Shown here: positions 22,615 to 35,300 of the stretch, one piece after another | Numbering within the stretch: position 1 is the stretch's first letter | Layout of the letters: the number at the start of each line of letters is the position of its first letter | Notes under the pieces: generated by a model | Database searches by the model: none | Told to the model about the DNA's origin: nothing | The model's input: the letters and a program-made list of their open reading frames with translations, nothing else | Position numbers and translations under genes: made by a program | Source of the DNA: Tubiluchus corallicola | Lineage: Eukaryota; Priapulida; Priapulimorpha; Priapulimorphida; Tubiluchidae | DNA length: 64,000 nt | Reading direction: 5' to 3' | Assembly: GCA_030141605.1 (NCBI GenBank) | Contig: JAQGDQ010000267.1 | Span: forward strand, 124,001 to 188,000

Positions 22615-23333
22615 GGGCACCGAGTAACCCACTAGCCGAAGTATAGGACAATTGGCATACATAGCCGAAGTATAGGACAATTGGCATACATGGGCTAGCC
22701 CCAGCAGGATGCGTCGAACATGGGCTGCCCAAGTATGACACTAGAGACAGGTCACAAATTGAGTTGTTAACCGTACTGGCAGCACCCGTTGTCCTTGTTT
22801 ATTTAATAATAATAACTGAAAATGTCAAAAACGTTGAATAATTTATTATATATTTGGTAAAATAAAAGAATCTTATTTTGAGTTAGTAAAATTTCCAATA
22901 TTAAATTTGGCTTCGATATTAATCTTTTTGAAGTGAAATAAGCCCACTTCTTAGGCGATTCCAACATTTGCTTAAGGTATATCATTTTTATTTTGTCTCG
23001 CTTCACAGACAGGTGACCCGTTTCACTACCTCTTGGACAAATAATTGTTTAATACTAAGTAAATGGGCTAGTGAGCTATGTGCCCTACATAGTTCCTCTC
23101 TTTAAAGCATTAGATACTTAGTTGAATGTTATGATGATATTAATGGAGCTAATAATAATGATGATATTACTGTAAAAGCACATTGTAAATTGTCAAGGAG
23201 TATCCATCATTATTGTAAAGCTACTTTTCATAATTCTCGACAGCAATCACTAGTGTCCTACTTGGGCTACGCATGTACGATACTGCTTTTCCGCAAATTT
23301 AGCACATGCGTTTTACCGGTTTATTCGGCGCCC
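22615..23333 (-). mobile_element. TIR element family 'GGGCRCCGAGTAA', copy A
   Basis: Bounded by GGGCACCGAGTAACCCACT on the left and the complement of GGGCGCCGAATAAACCGG on the right. It is the reverse-oriented sister of 54241-55004: its right end matches that copy's left end for about 100 bases, including AAAACGCATGTGCTAAATTT. Subterminal AGTAGGAC/AGTATAGGAC words repeat near both ends, and the segment 'AGCCGAAGTATAGGACAATT' is itself doubled at 22634-22691. A minus-strand frame (22803-23006) carries YLKQMLESPK...YFTSKRL, which is kept in the other copies. No known transposase is present. Confidence 0.75.
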
Positions 23334-26300
23334 TACAAAACTGATTAGAATTCAAAAAATGATCAGTTGGCTAACATTCACCAGCTGGTAGAGCTTAATT
23401 AAAAAGAGAATGTAATACGGAAACGTTCACTATTGAGAGATTAAATTAAGATAGTGGTAGTATTCTTATATTGATGCTTATATCCATGGTGACGATTATG
23501 GTGGCGATTGCCTTAGAAAAGACGGATGGATGGATGGATGAAGAATTCTCATATTGCCACGTACAGTCATGCACGATTTTGCACCCGTAGAAGTTGTGCG
23601 CGACTAGTACGATTAGATTATACGTGCCTAAAAATATTTTGCAATCAAAGTATATTTTCAAATTTTTATTTAAAAGAAGGCTAGAACTAGTTAAAGTTTA
23701 TATCCTCACGTGAGACGTTCGTGCTTGTTCGATATCCTGTGTCCCGTCTCATTGTACATGCTTCCTTGCCAAGTACTGCCTCACGGTATTGTGCGCAACG
23801 CGGCATGGGTCAACGTGGTACATTATTCCAAGGTACGTGGAGAGGCGATACGTGGCGCCTCAGTACACGGCACTGTCGAGCAAGTGCGAATGTTCCATGT
23901 AGTATTCTCAGGCACTAATTTAGTAATTAGCTAACGCATGTCAATTTGATTGGACACCTGTTAGTAACAATATTAGTCGTATAAAATTATAGCAAATTAA
24001 ATATTATAATAGTTTTTAGTTGCTACAGGCGAAGCGGTGACGAATGAACATTAATTACTGAGTCAGCCACCGTATCATTAAAGTTTTTGAGTAATATTTT
24101 CAAGTCAGACTCGAGTCCCTACTGAAAACCAAGGCATGAGATAGTAGTGAGTTCAAAAGCTAAGGGCGTTTTAAGGGGAATGACTGGTCACTGATAAGGA
24201 ACAATAAATAAGAACCACCTGCTTTAGAAACGGGTTACAACATTTCAGGTGCCCAAAATCGGGACAAAGGACATTTCGCAGAGCATACCTGTAAGCAGGC
24301 CCATCAAAATACTTGGATACCAACTGCAAATGTAACATATTTTTGGCTCTTTCTTTATATATTTAAACACAATGCTTAAATATAATTTTATGATATCGAA
24401 AAATCTAGTATTACTTGTTACTGAATTTTATTAATGCCAGAAATAATTGTATATGTACCTTTAATAGAATAATTTAAATATCTGTATAACCCCATTAAAA
24501 TAATTTAAAGCTGTACCACATATGTGGTGCCTACAAGCTTCTCTTACCTTAGTGTAAGGCCATTAATATTGAACACTAGCTGTTCGTAATTAAGCATGTT
24601 TATCAAGGGCCTTGTGACGTTAAAATGCAGTCATACTTATTGATAGTAAGTGTACAGTTCGGATCATTATGTCCGTTTTAAAACTACTCAGTGAAGTGCA
24701 GCAAGATTGCTAATTTAAAGGAAATGATGATGGTTTTTCAGATCTTATCCTACTTTGAAGTATAGCAAAAAGCATACATTCTAACACTTAGATAATAATG
24801 CCAAAGTGTTTAATGGCCGGTGAGCCACAACAGGCAATGACTTCACAACTGAACATAATTTTCTAGTAAAAACATTCCATGAGCTTTTTGTGCATATTTA
24901 CAATAGCAAAAATTGAAGTACATTGTTATCTTACAGCTTTGTCTATGGTTTGCATGAACTTTCCAAATTGTAAGTAAAAGACATTTTAATTCCGAGTTTA
25001 CGTTTGTGATTTCACGAATGTAACATTTGAAATGTGTTTGATGAACAGCACCTATTTTTTGTACAATGCATTTCCGAATACAAGCGCTGTTGTCCATCTT
25101 ATTAGAGAGTGACGAAAACCGTGAAATAGCCAAAAAAACTAATCGCGCAAATGCGAAATTCAACTCTTCTGGTGATAAATCTTTAAAGTAAAGCATTATA
25201 ACAGGAAAGGACATGAAACTTAGCATGTTGGGTTTATTTTAGTGCTATTGCCTAACTTTAGAAAAATGTAGCAAAGCAATTTGCAGAAAAATTGTCTATA
25301 AAGCATAAACTTAATTTTTATTATCGCACTATAGAAATTTTCCAGGATGGTGTTTGCTGCCATTCACTTGAAATTGTGATGTAAGTGGTGGACATTGTGT
25401 GAAAAGTTCAGATTTTGGCCAGATCCAGTTGTAAAATTGCCAGTCTTTTTTGTATTTGGTTATCGTTATTTTGCAATTATTAGTTATTTGCATCGTTTTT
25501 GCCATATCAAATACAAAATTTGAATTGTTTGCCCGAAGTCTTTTGGTGTAAGAATTGTGAAATGACTTGTGTTTTTGAATTTCCTACTACAGGGTGATTT
25601 CATGCTTGAGATATAGTCTCCTGCATCATTCGTGTCATGTTACACCAAACAGCGACAAACAATAATGATACATTTATGACAGTGCAGCAGTAATGTTACC
25701 GCTTTCCAAGTTCTGCTTGTACATCACCACTTTAAAGATTTGGGAAGCGCTTTTGTAATTGATGTTTTGATTTAAGTTCAGTTTTAGTAAAAAGTGAAAA
25801 AGTTTGTATTTACTCTCGTTCTATTCATGAAAATTCGTCAAAAATTCAATTCTGCTGTTCCCAGTGATGAAAACCTTTGATTCGGTTCATTAAATTAAAG
25901 TGCAGGTTCTTGCAACTTAATTATGAGTGTAAGGAAATACCAGTGTAGTAGTGTAACAAACTTAGCGAGAGTGCTATCATATGAAAATTGTAGTTGGATG
26001 TGTGCAGAAGATGCTAAAGAGAAAAAGGAAGTAATAGAAGAGAATAGCAAGCCATTTTAAAGTAAGAAATTAAAGGATAGGATGGCAAAAATAAAACAAG
26101 AAGTGTTAGGACTGGCACCAGTGTGATTTGGAGAGGTAAAAAAGTGAAAGTGATATTAACAACCTGAAAGAAGAAGCATTTGCTGTATTAGTAAAGTCAG
26201 AATACTGTAAGCTTGAAGATAAGTGTGTATTTAGGCAATATTTTAAATCTAATAAAAAAGTTACTAATTTGTCAACTTTCTCACCTGTTAGCTTATTTTT

Positions 26301-26355
26301 GCAGCATTAATTTACTAAAAATCAAGATTTATTTTCCCATTTTAGAATTTTTAAG
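23334..26355. other. Intergenic, 5' flank of NOL9
   Basis: A short (GGAT)n run is at 23523-23540. Frames at 23446-23934 and 24843-25226 lack domains. The last kilobase before 26356 is AT-rich with several short plus frames broken by stops; it may hold untranslated 5' exon sequence of NOL9, since an acceptor-like TTATTTTCCCATTTTAG sits 10 bases before the start codon. Confidence 0.3.
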
Positions 26356-29300
26356 ATGTCTGCAAAGCAGATGTGTGAAGGTCCACTTGTTGTAGATCTG
26401 GCTGAACAGAATGATGCGGCTGTGTATTCTCTTGATAGATGTTCCAACATGACACGTCATATTAGAAAAGTGGTTAGCAATCCACTGCAGGGTGACTCAC
26501 AGTCCGCAGAATCTAATTGGCAAAATCACGCTGGAAATTTGGCTGATAACACCTGGAAAAGTGCAATGTCACCTGTGAGTCAAAATTTGCCCGAACATTT
26601 AAATGGTAATGCTTCTCAGATAGCGTTACCGTCAAGTAATAAAAATAATGCCAGAAATTTGGTTGACAGCAGTCAGCCAAAGCTGTCACTGTCTACTAAA
26701 CGCAGGGATGCTAGCTGTTTTGTTGACCCACCATTATTCACTAAACAGAATAATACCGAAATGAAGCTTTGTAATGGAAGACACAGTGCACCATCATCTA
26801 CTTTGCACAGTGGTGCCAGAAGCATTGTTAGTAGTACCCAACAGAGTATGCCATCGTGTATTCAGGCAAACTCTTCTTGTCAAAGTTTTGTTAGTAACTC
26901 ATCTGGTAGTTTTCCTTGTGAGGTATCATCCCGCAGCCCAGGAATTAATAGAAAAAAAGTTTTGCAATACTTAAGGTTTGTGAAGTTTCAAAAACGAAAG
27001 TTGATAAGTCAGCTTAAAAATGGAAATTTGACAAATTCACAGAAGTGGCCGATAAGGCTTCAATTGAAGGAGTTCTATTGGCGTGAAAGAGTTGCTAAGA
27101 GGCATCTTAAAGAGAGGCAGAAGTCGAAGACTCGCTCAAAGAAGAACAGTTTACATGAGAAAAGTGCCGTGCCTTTGGGGAGGGTCGTATTAGGAAAGGC
27201 TGCTGTCATGGTGACATCTGGACAGGCAGAAGTTAATTCATTGCCAGCCACATCGGAAACTGCCAATGTTAAAATCCCCGAACCTTGTCTTCTAAGTCGG
27301 ACTAATTCTTCAGCTGATGTGGAAATTATTGAAGTTAATATGCCAAAGGATAGCCCTGATAGTCCTGATGAAAAATTGTCAAACCAACAAGATAATGAAT
27401 GTGGATTTCGAGTAGCAAACAGATCTGGTGCAAGTACCCCATCTTTGTTCACAGCCAATGCAGACTTTGTACCAAATGCTATGGGCAGGCAAGCACCATC
27501 ATTATGTCAAACCAGTTCTTTTGATCCACGATTGGCACATGAAGATCGGCTGAGGAGCCTTGTTGTAAGGAGCAAAATCATCTATAGAAAGTGGAGGAAA
27601 TCAGTGAAGAGATTATTGAAACGAAACAACAAACGTGCAAAATGTGCTAAAGTCATGTCAGCGGCATCTTGGGAAGGGGGCACTGGAACAGTAACATCAG
27701 GACAGGCTACTGCTCTCCCTGTAGATAATGGTGTTCAAGCTCATGTTCAAGATTGGCCTACTTCTATAGAGCCAGTAGAAGTTGTTGAATTAAGCCGACC
27801 TATGTCAGGTATGATTCGTGAACCTCAAACTAAATCAAAGGATTGGCGGTCATGCAAGACGAATAATCGTAGGAAATTTCTAGTTGATTTACCTGTGGAT
27901 GAAGGTCCTACATCCATATCAAGATTTGCAGAAAACTGTGAACAGAATCACATCGTTCCTAATGCCGATGAAAAAGCGTCTGGTAATACTAATAATGATG
28001 TTGAAGTCATTCAAGTTATTCAGAATGTGCAGGGCATTGATGGCACGTGCAATGATGGTTTAATGCAGGATTTACAGAAAACACGGACTAGTGATGGTAA
28101 TTCTGATGTTGTACTCATGCAGCGTATGCAAAACATTCAGCCAAGTAATGATGCTCAAATAGTTCAAAAGGCACGAATCAAGGATAAGGAAGTAGTTCAG
28201 GGTTTTGAAAAATCAGTAGGAAGTAATATTAATTCTGATTTTGAATCAGAGGGTGCAAATGGTAACACTGATAATTCATTAGCGCATGTCTCTCTTGCTG
28301 GTACATCTAGTGCTAGAGCTCGTACAAGTGCTTTCCAAGAAACACAGCTTACTTTTTCATCACCAAAGCCTTTTTCGAAAGCTCTTACTGGCCAGAAGAG
28401 GCCAAAATTGGGCAAAATTGGCAATGTGTCTGCCATTTCAAATCCAGCGCCTTCTGCACCTGGAACTTCCCGGTTCCAAGTCAGAGGCAATTTATTATTC
28501 ATTCAGCCACAAAGCTCTGAGTGTCATGAAAATACAGCACATAAATCGTATATTACTGCACCATCTGGCAATGAACGTCTAAGAGATCAGAATCAGACAG
28601 CGGGTCAACAGAAGACAAATTTGCCTAAGAAGAAGGAGTTCACATCTATGGAGCCGGAAGTAGTGTCGTGCAGAGAGGAATCCACAGCTATTATTCCAGC
28701 ATCGTCGGCTTACAAGTAAGGTTTTAATTTTAAAAGTACTAGTTAGCTTTTTTGCAGTCATTAATTTTTTGAAGTGAGGTTCTCGTAAGTAATGCTTGGT
28801 TAGGTTTGTTGCTGCCGCTGAGTGTTCATTAAGCAATGTGTTGTTAATTTTTTGTTTTTCCAGTGGTTTTGAACAGTTAAAGAGTTTGTAGATAGATGAT
28901 GCTGTGTGAGCAAGTTGGCTTGCCTTAATTAGGGCAGAGTGTCCCTTTGTACAAATTTAACAAAGCCAGGTAAACAGGCATGTATTAAATCAGCCTGTCA
29001 TTTCTGTGCATACATAGTTTTGGAAAAGTGGTCACGTTTTTGCTAAAGCTATGTTATTTTATGTTTTTTTGTGCATCAGTTATAGTCACATTTGAGCCAT
29101 CTGTTATGTTGCTTAGCAACTGTCACTGCTTGTAACTAAGGTCACGTGAATATAGTGTTTTGTTATGGCAAATACGGTCTGTCACTGTGCCGAAAGAAGA
29201 TGAAATTTTCGTAAGCTTTTAGTTAAAAGACTGAAAACTGTTGTTAGCGGGATGCAAACTTCATCAAATTTTGAATATTTTATTTGAACTATGTACTTTT

Positions 29301-32300
29301 TAATTGCAAGCTCAATATTTTAGGCCACTTAACTATTTGGTCCTTTGTGATCTAGACAAGTTCTTTTCTAGTCCTAACATTTCCCCAGTTCTTACAGTTT
29401 GTTCAAGTGAATAGTTTTCTCAATTTAATTATTTTTGCTTATATAATCAAGATTAATTTTCTGGCTAATTGAAGCCTGGAATTGCATGTGATTAATTAAT
29501 TAACTATATGGTTTTAATTTTTAAAATTACTAATAACTGGTCTAAGACATTAGCTTGTACATGTATCTCAGAGGCCTGTAGTTCACTTCTAATTTTGCTA
29601 AATTTCCTGCCTTGATAATTTGGCAAAGAGGAGAAAACATCGATATTTTTTTATTTGCAAACTGCGGCTACCAATGAAATTTTTGGCCTCTGAGCTTTTA
29701 TCTAACAAGTGTTTACTCCGAATGTGAATAGTAGCATCAGTAATATTATTTATAAGTTACAAATTCGGTTTTGTGATAGTGAATGGCAGAAAAATGAGTA
29801 ATTGCTTTAATGGCATTCTAATACTACAAACAAGATAAATTTGTGTGGATTACAATAAGTGATCCAATCCGGTAACTAGCATTAGAAATTAACTTTTGTT
29901 CAGTCACTACATTTATTTAAATCGGCAAATTAGCAGATTCAATTCCAAGAACGTAATGTATGATGTGTAGAAGTCATGCAATTATATTATTATAAAAAAG
30001 TTATTAATAAAGCCGCTTAACTTAGTAATTAGATTGAATGAAAATTTGATTTTGGTTGTTTCAAGTGCTGCATGCATACTGAGCATTAATAAATTATTTG
30101 AAAACTCATCAACTTATTTGAAAACTTGAAAAAGTGCAATCAAACTGTTTGTGAATGTTATACATACAAAATATTAGCAAGTGATTTCTAAGACTGCTTC
30201 AAGCAAATTTCTACAGTAAAACACCCAAGTTTGTGCCACAATTTTAACTTTTCAACTTTTTTGCGTAATGTGCAATGAGCTGTATACCAAAGTGTTAGTT
30301 CTCTTGCTAATAAAAACTGTTAATTTTCTCTTTGGTACTAAACTCGTTATGCAGTTCTTAGAAGTTCATTGGCAGTTTGCACCTTTTTTTTATTTTTTGC
30401 ATGAATTAAACCATCGGCTATCGAAATGCATTAACTGGAAATGAACTCTGCACCCAAGAAATCTAGCACCCATATATTATTGTTACGTTCATTTCAGAGC
30501 TTACAAGTTGAGTGATGATCTTGCATGTGTGTGTGTGTCTTGCCCGACACAGGAGATTGCCCTGAAGGGGAAAGTGTCAGTTCGCGTCATTCTGGGAAAA
30601 GTGACTGTTCTGGGTTATATACTTCAACCGAGGAAGGCCTACTTCGATGTGTATTCTCCGGAGACAACCTCACTACTGTCTTTCAAGTGCGAGCGGGGGT
30701 ATGCAAGATTTATGTAGCTTTTTGCGCTTATGCTTTGCATGTGCTGGTTCCATTTTCCGGGATAACTGAGACTTGTGTGTGTGGTTCTATTTATTTATTC
30801 GACTTTGGCTCATTTTCAGCACCAAGGCTCCTGTTTTTGCAAAGACCGTCTTGCAAGCCGTGATGAAAGAGAAAAACGTGCCAAAAATGTTAGCTGATAC
30901 GATTCTGGCTCGAACTCACAAAAATGCTGTAGTGTTTTTACTTCGTAAGGTATGGTAAGCTTACTTTTTTGCATGTTTTTGTCACAAACAAGCCACATAG
31001 CAATTTTTGTTTCTGCTAGTGTATAATTAGATCTTTTATTGTAGATTGGATATGATTATCCTGATATATTTATTTTTCTAAGGGAGGTATGTCTCTCCAC
31101 AGTTGATCTTAGTTTACGTATTGTAGATGCACAACAAACTTAAGCATTTTGCTTGTCGTGCTTCACATCCTACTTCCCAGAGAATAAGCATTAATGTTTT
31201 ATTTCCTGTGAATAGATTATGATTTTTTCTGTATTTTTCATAAAAAGACTTGTGTCGAGGTGAATAGTCGAGAGCGGCTTTTTTACATATTTAGTGACTG
31301 AAGTTAGGCAATACTAAGACAGAGCTCTCTGCGGTTCAGCAACTCATCTTAGAGGATTATGATTTACTAGACATTGGTTCCGGTCCGGCTACAAGACTGT
31401 GTAGGGCCAGCAGACGGATGTGCTTTATTCTCTCTTGCAGAGTATCATATTGTATCAAGATACGTGATATCTAATTTTAACTGACTGGCCACTGGATTTG
31501 AGCTAACCGTTCCATATAAATATTTAAGCCATCATAATCTTTTTGTCTTTATGCAAGATGAGCAAACAAGTGAACTAAGGCAACTAAAATGAAGCTTTAT
31601 TAGCCTTTGTGGAAATAAGTAGTTCTTTGTATGTGTGCTATAGTGAATAATAGTCTGTTAACTACTGGCAAAATGCCCAAATCTTGTGCTGGCTGTTGAA
31701 ATGTGTATGTTCTTGATTACCTAAAAATATAGATACTTAATGAGCACTGTATACATTCATAGCTCACACTTTTGTTTTTATCTTTATCATCTCATCTTAA
31801 ACTTTTATATGTTTTAGCTGAATGACGTACCATGCCAGTACATCAGCAAATTCCGGGAATACCGTTTCTTGTTCGACTGCGGCACTTTACGAGGAGGTTT
31901 GCGCAACGTCAACGCATCCATCGACTTTCTTGGCTGCCATTTTGCTGACCCACAGCAGGTGCGCACCGTGTGCATAACACCTAGTGGTCGTGAAGCTGGG
32001 GAGAAAGTAAAACAGGCTGTCGTAAATGCAACAGGTTTAAAATAATTTAATTATAATAAACCTTGTGTAGCAAAGTATGTAGTTAATAGTGAAGTGTTTA
32101 AAAGTAAATGTGAGAACATTTTTCAGTAAGTCACTTTAACACGTAAAAGAATTGCCGTAATTAGGCTGGCAATAAAAATGCTTCTGTTTCCGTTTAATCA
32201 CCCGGGTAATAATTTTTTATCACACACCCAGTCATGAATTTTATATTTTTTATGTTCTTATATTTACCTGACGCAGTCACATAAAAGCGTATTTTTTTAA

Positions 32301-35300
32301 TTTGAAATATTGTTACAGCAAGCCAGCCATGTTTTCTACTGCTAACCGTGACTAGGATTTCCATTTTGTAAGATGTCGATTGTCTCATTGGAAGCTAAAA
32401 AGTATCACTTTTTTCGCTAAATTAGCATGTTGTAGTAGTGTTGCAGCTTATACCATAATTAACTGAACATGCATTCATACCTTACAAAAGAGACTATACA
32501 ACAATCGATAATTATATGATAATTTAGTAATGTGAAACTAAAAAAACAAGTCAGTAAAAATGTATTGAAAAAATTTAAAACATTACTGCAAACAAACAAG
32601 CTTTGATTTCAACGGTTTTTTACTATTCCACATTTCAGCAAAGATAATTCTAATTAACAACATTAATTTTATGACAATTTTTATTTTGCTGCCATGCATT
32701 CAAATTGGGGAGCAGAAAAACAAAGCCCTTGATTCGAAAAGCATTTTCCCAACAATAATCCATCATAATTATATGCCATACGCTCTCTTATTTGCTGGAC
32801 TTTCTGCTAATTCGTTTTGTCATTTATTGGTTCTTCTATTCACACCGTTCATTCATTCTTTTACTCTTTATTTATGCCTTCATTTACTTGTTGGTTTTTA
32901 CTCATTTCACACACGTTCTTGCATAAATAAGTTAACTGATCGTTCATTCGAAAATTCACTCGTTTGTCCATCATTTTATCGACTTTAAATGATTTGTTCA
33001 ATGGTACACTCAGTGTTTGACTTATTCGATTTATCTGTCTGTTGACTCGTGGAATTTATTTATCCGTTTATTCATTCATTCATTCGTTCATTCATCCATT
33101 CGTTTATTCTTGTAGTCAATAATTCATTTATTGAGCTATCAGTTCATGCATTCATTTTGTCAGTCACCAATTCTGTCATGACTGATGCTTATATAATTTT
33201 TTCTTTATATGTTGTTTTCATAGTGTAGCTGATTCTCTTTATTATTCTCTTATCTTTATTATGTAGATAGACCACAGGTGGTAGTTGTTTGTGGAGGGAA
33301 GAACGTCGGGAAGTCAACCTTCTGTAGATTTCTAATCAACAGTTTGCTAAGTGACCATCGGTAAGCCAATTATCAAAAATGATTACTTGTATAACTGTGA
33401 TATGCTGGACAGTAGAAGTTAGCTGTCTTTCTACGATGACTGTGTTTGTATTCAAACTGTATTTATGACTGTGAATAACTCGCCTTTGTTAAAAGTGTCT
33501 CCATACTGGAGTCTTTATTATCTCTGAGAGGCTGAGCACATAATTTTGCTAATGCCAGTGATGGTGTTTCACTGTGAGCTACAGGGCGAGTGTATGCTAC
33601 TAGAAACTAAATTCAAATTGAATAGGATTTTTGGTTTTCAAAATCAAATCTAATCAAATTTCAAGATTTTAATTCAGTATTGAAGTATTCAGAGTTAATT
33701 TTTAGTAAAAAGCATTCTTGCAAATATCATGCATACTCCTTGATGTTGTTCTATGTCAGCCAATGTATAGTAACAACAATAGAAATTTGTTAAAAAATTG
33801 TGGACTGAGGTGGTAGTTAAATTGTGCTGATATAGCATGATTTTTTAAACATTTTAATAAAGAACAAATAAATTATTAGAATCCATAATTCTAGGTTTGA
33901 ATCGAATCTTGATAAAAAATTTCTGGATTTGAATTGAATGTCTGATGCTTGCTTTTAGTTGGATTTTTTACTAGAGACATCTGTTGACGTTGATGACAAC
34001 TTTTCCTGCAAATGTATTGCAGTGCTTGACATATTCATAGAAATACTTTTCTTAATTTGTTTGTCTAGAGTTTGCAAGAAAGTTTGTTATCTTGAGTGTG
34101 ACGTTGGACAGACAGAGTTTACACCATCAGGTTGTGTTTCACTGCACGTAGTTCAGCGACCCTTGCTTGGTACGTGATAGTTATTAAAGAAACCTCGACT
34201 GATGCTGCTTGTTGCAGAACTTCCTACTGTATTGCTATTTCCTTGACATTAAAAAAAACATTTTCGTTTAATTTAATTTGGCAAAAAGAAAATTTTCTAC
34301 ATCTGCCACCAGTTGTAAAATAATTCTCCTTGTTGCTAATTGTATTATACTATGATTGGTGTCAGACTAGATATGGAACACCCTAAAAGCAGTTTTTGAC
34401 AGTGTAACTGATAACCAACCAAGGAACAATGGAAAAAAATCAGTAATTGAATAACCTGTTATGAGAAACTTCTGTTCATACTTTGCAATTATTGTGTTCT
34501 GCTGCTGACACATCATTATCTAGGTTTGTGACTGCCATGTTTTTGTAATTGCATTTTCTTGTAGGACCGCCATTTACTCATCAGCGCATCGGATTCAGAA
34601 CTTGTTTTTTAGGTTGTAAGAGCCCCAGTGACGATCCGATACGTTATGTGAGTTGCCTCAAGTTTGTGCACAGAGGTTACCTTAAAAAGTACGCTCAGAA
34701 AAATGTTCCCCTCATTGTCAATACAATGGGTTGGACCAGAGGTAAGTGTGCCTATGATAGATGCTTATGCTTTAGAGAGATTAGTGGCTGTGGAGAAAGC
34801 TCTTCAACACTGGTTAGATGAAGCCACAAAAATTGCCGTAATATCACTGTTTGTCTGATTCCTTCTGATGTTTTTTAAAAATGCAATTAGCTTGTAGAAG
34901 AAAATAGTAGTTTTTGCTTGTGTAAAAATACCAAGACTAATCACTGGGATCAGTAGTTTTTAGACAACTCGCTATATGAACTGGATTGTCACGACAGTGC
35001 ATGTGGTATGACAAAGACTGTTGTGAGTTGTTTTCGTTACTTTCAGTTCACTTCATTTAATTGAATTAGTTTCATTTAAAATACAAAAAAACAAAAAAGT
35101 TAGTATTAAGAACGAAAGTTACTAGTGTGATGCTTAATGTAATTGGGTATTTAATTTCACATAGTAGTCAGCGTGATGTATTTCTTTCTTTGTCTGAAAA
35201 TTAGATCTTATAAACTGTTTGGAAATAAGGGATGAAAAATTGTGTTGTAGTTAGTGAGAGGAGCTACATGTGCAAGTCATGGCAGGTCGAAAATGAGTTG

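Noticed and set aside
26774-28582. Several frames of 66-127 codons on both strands within the NOL9 first exon.
   Set aside because: Shadows of the 786-codon reading frame.
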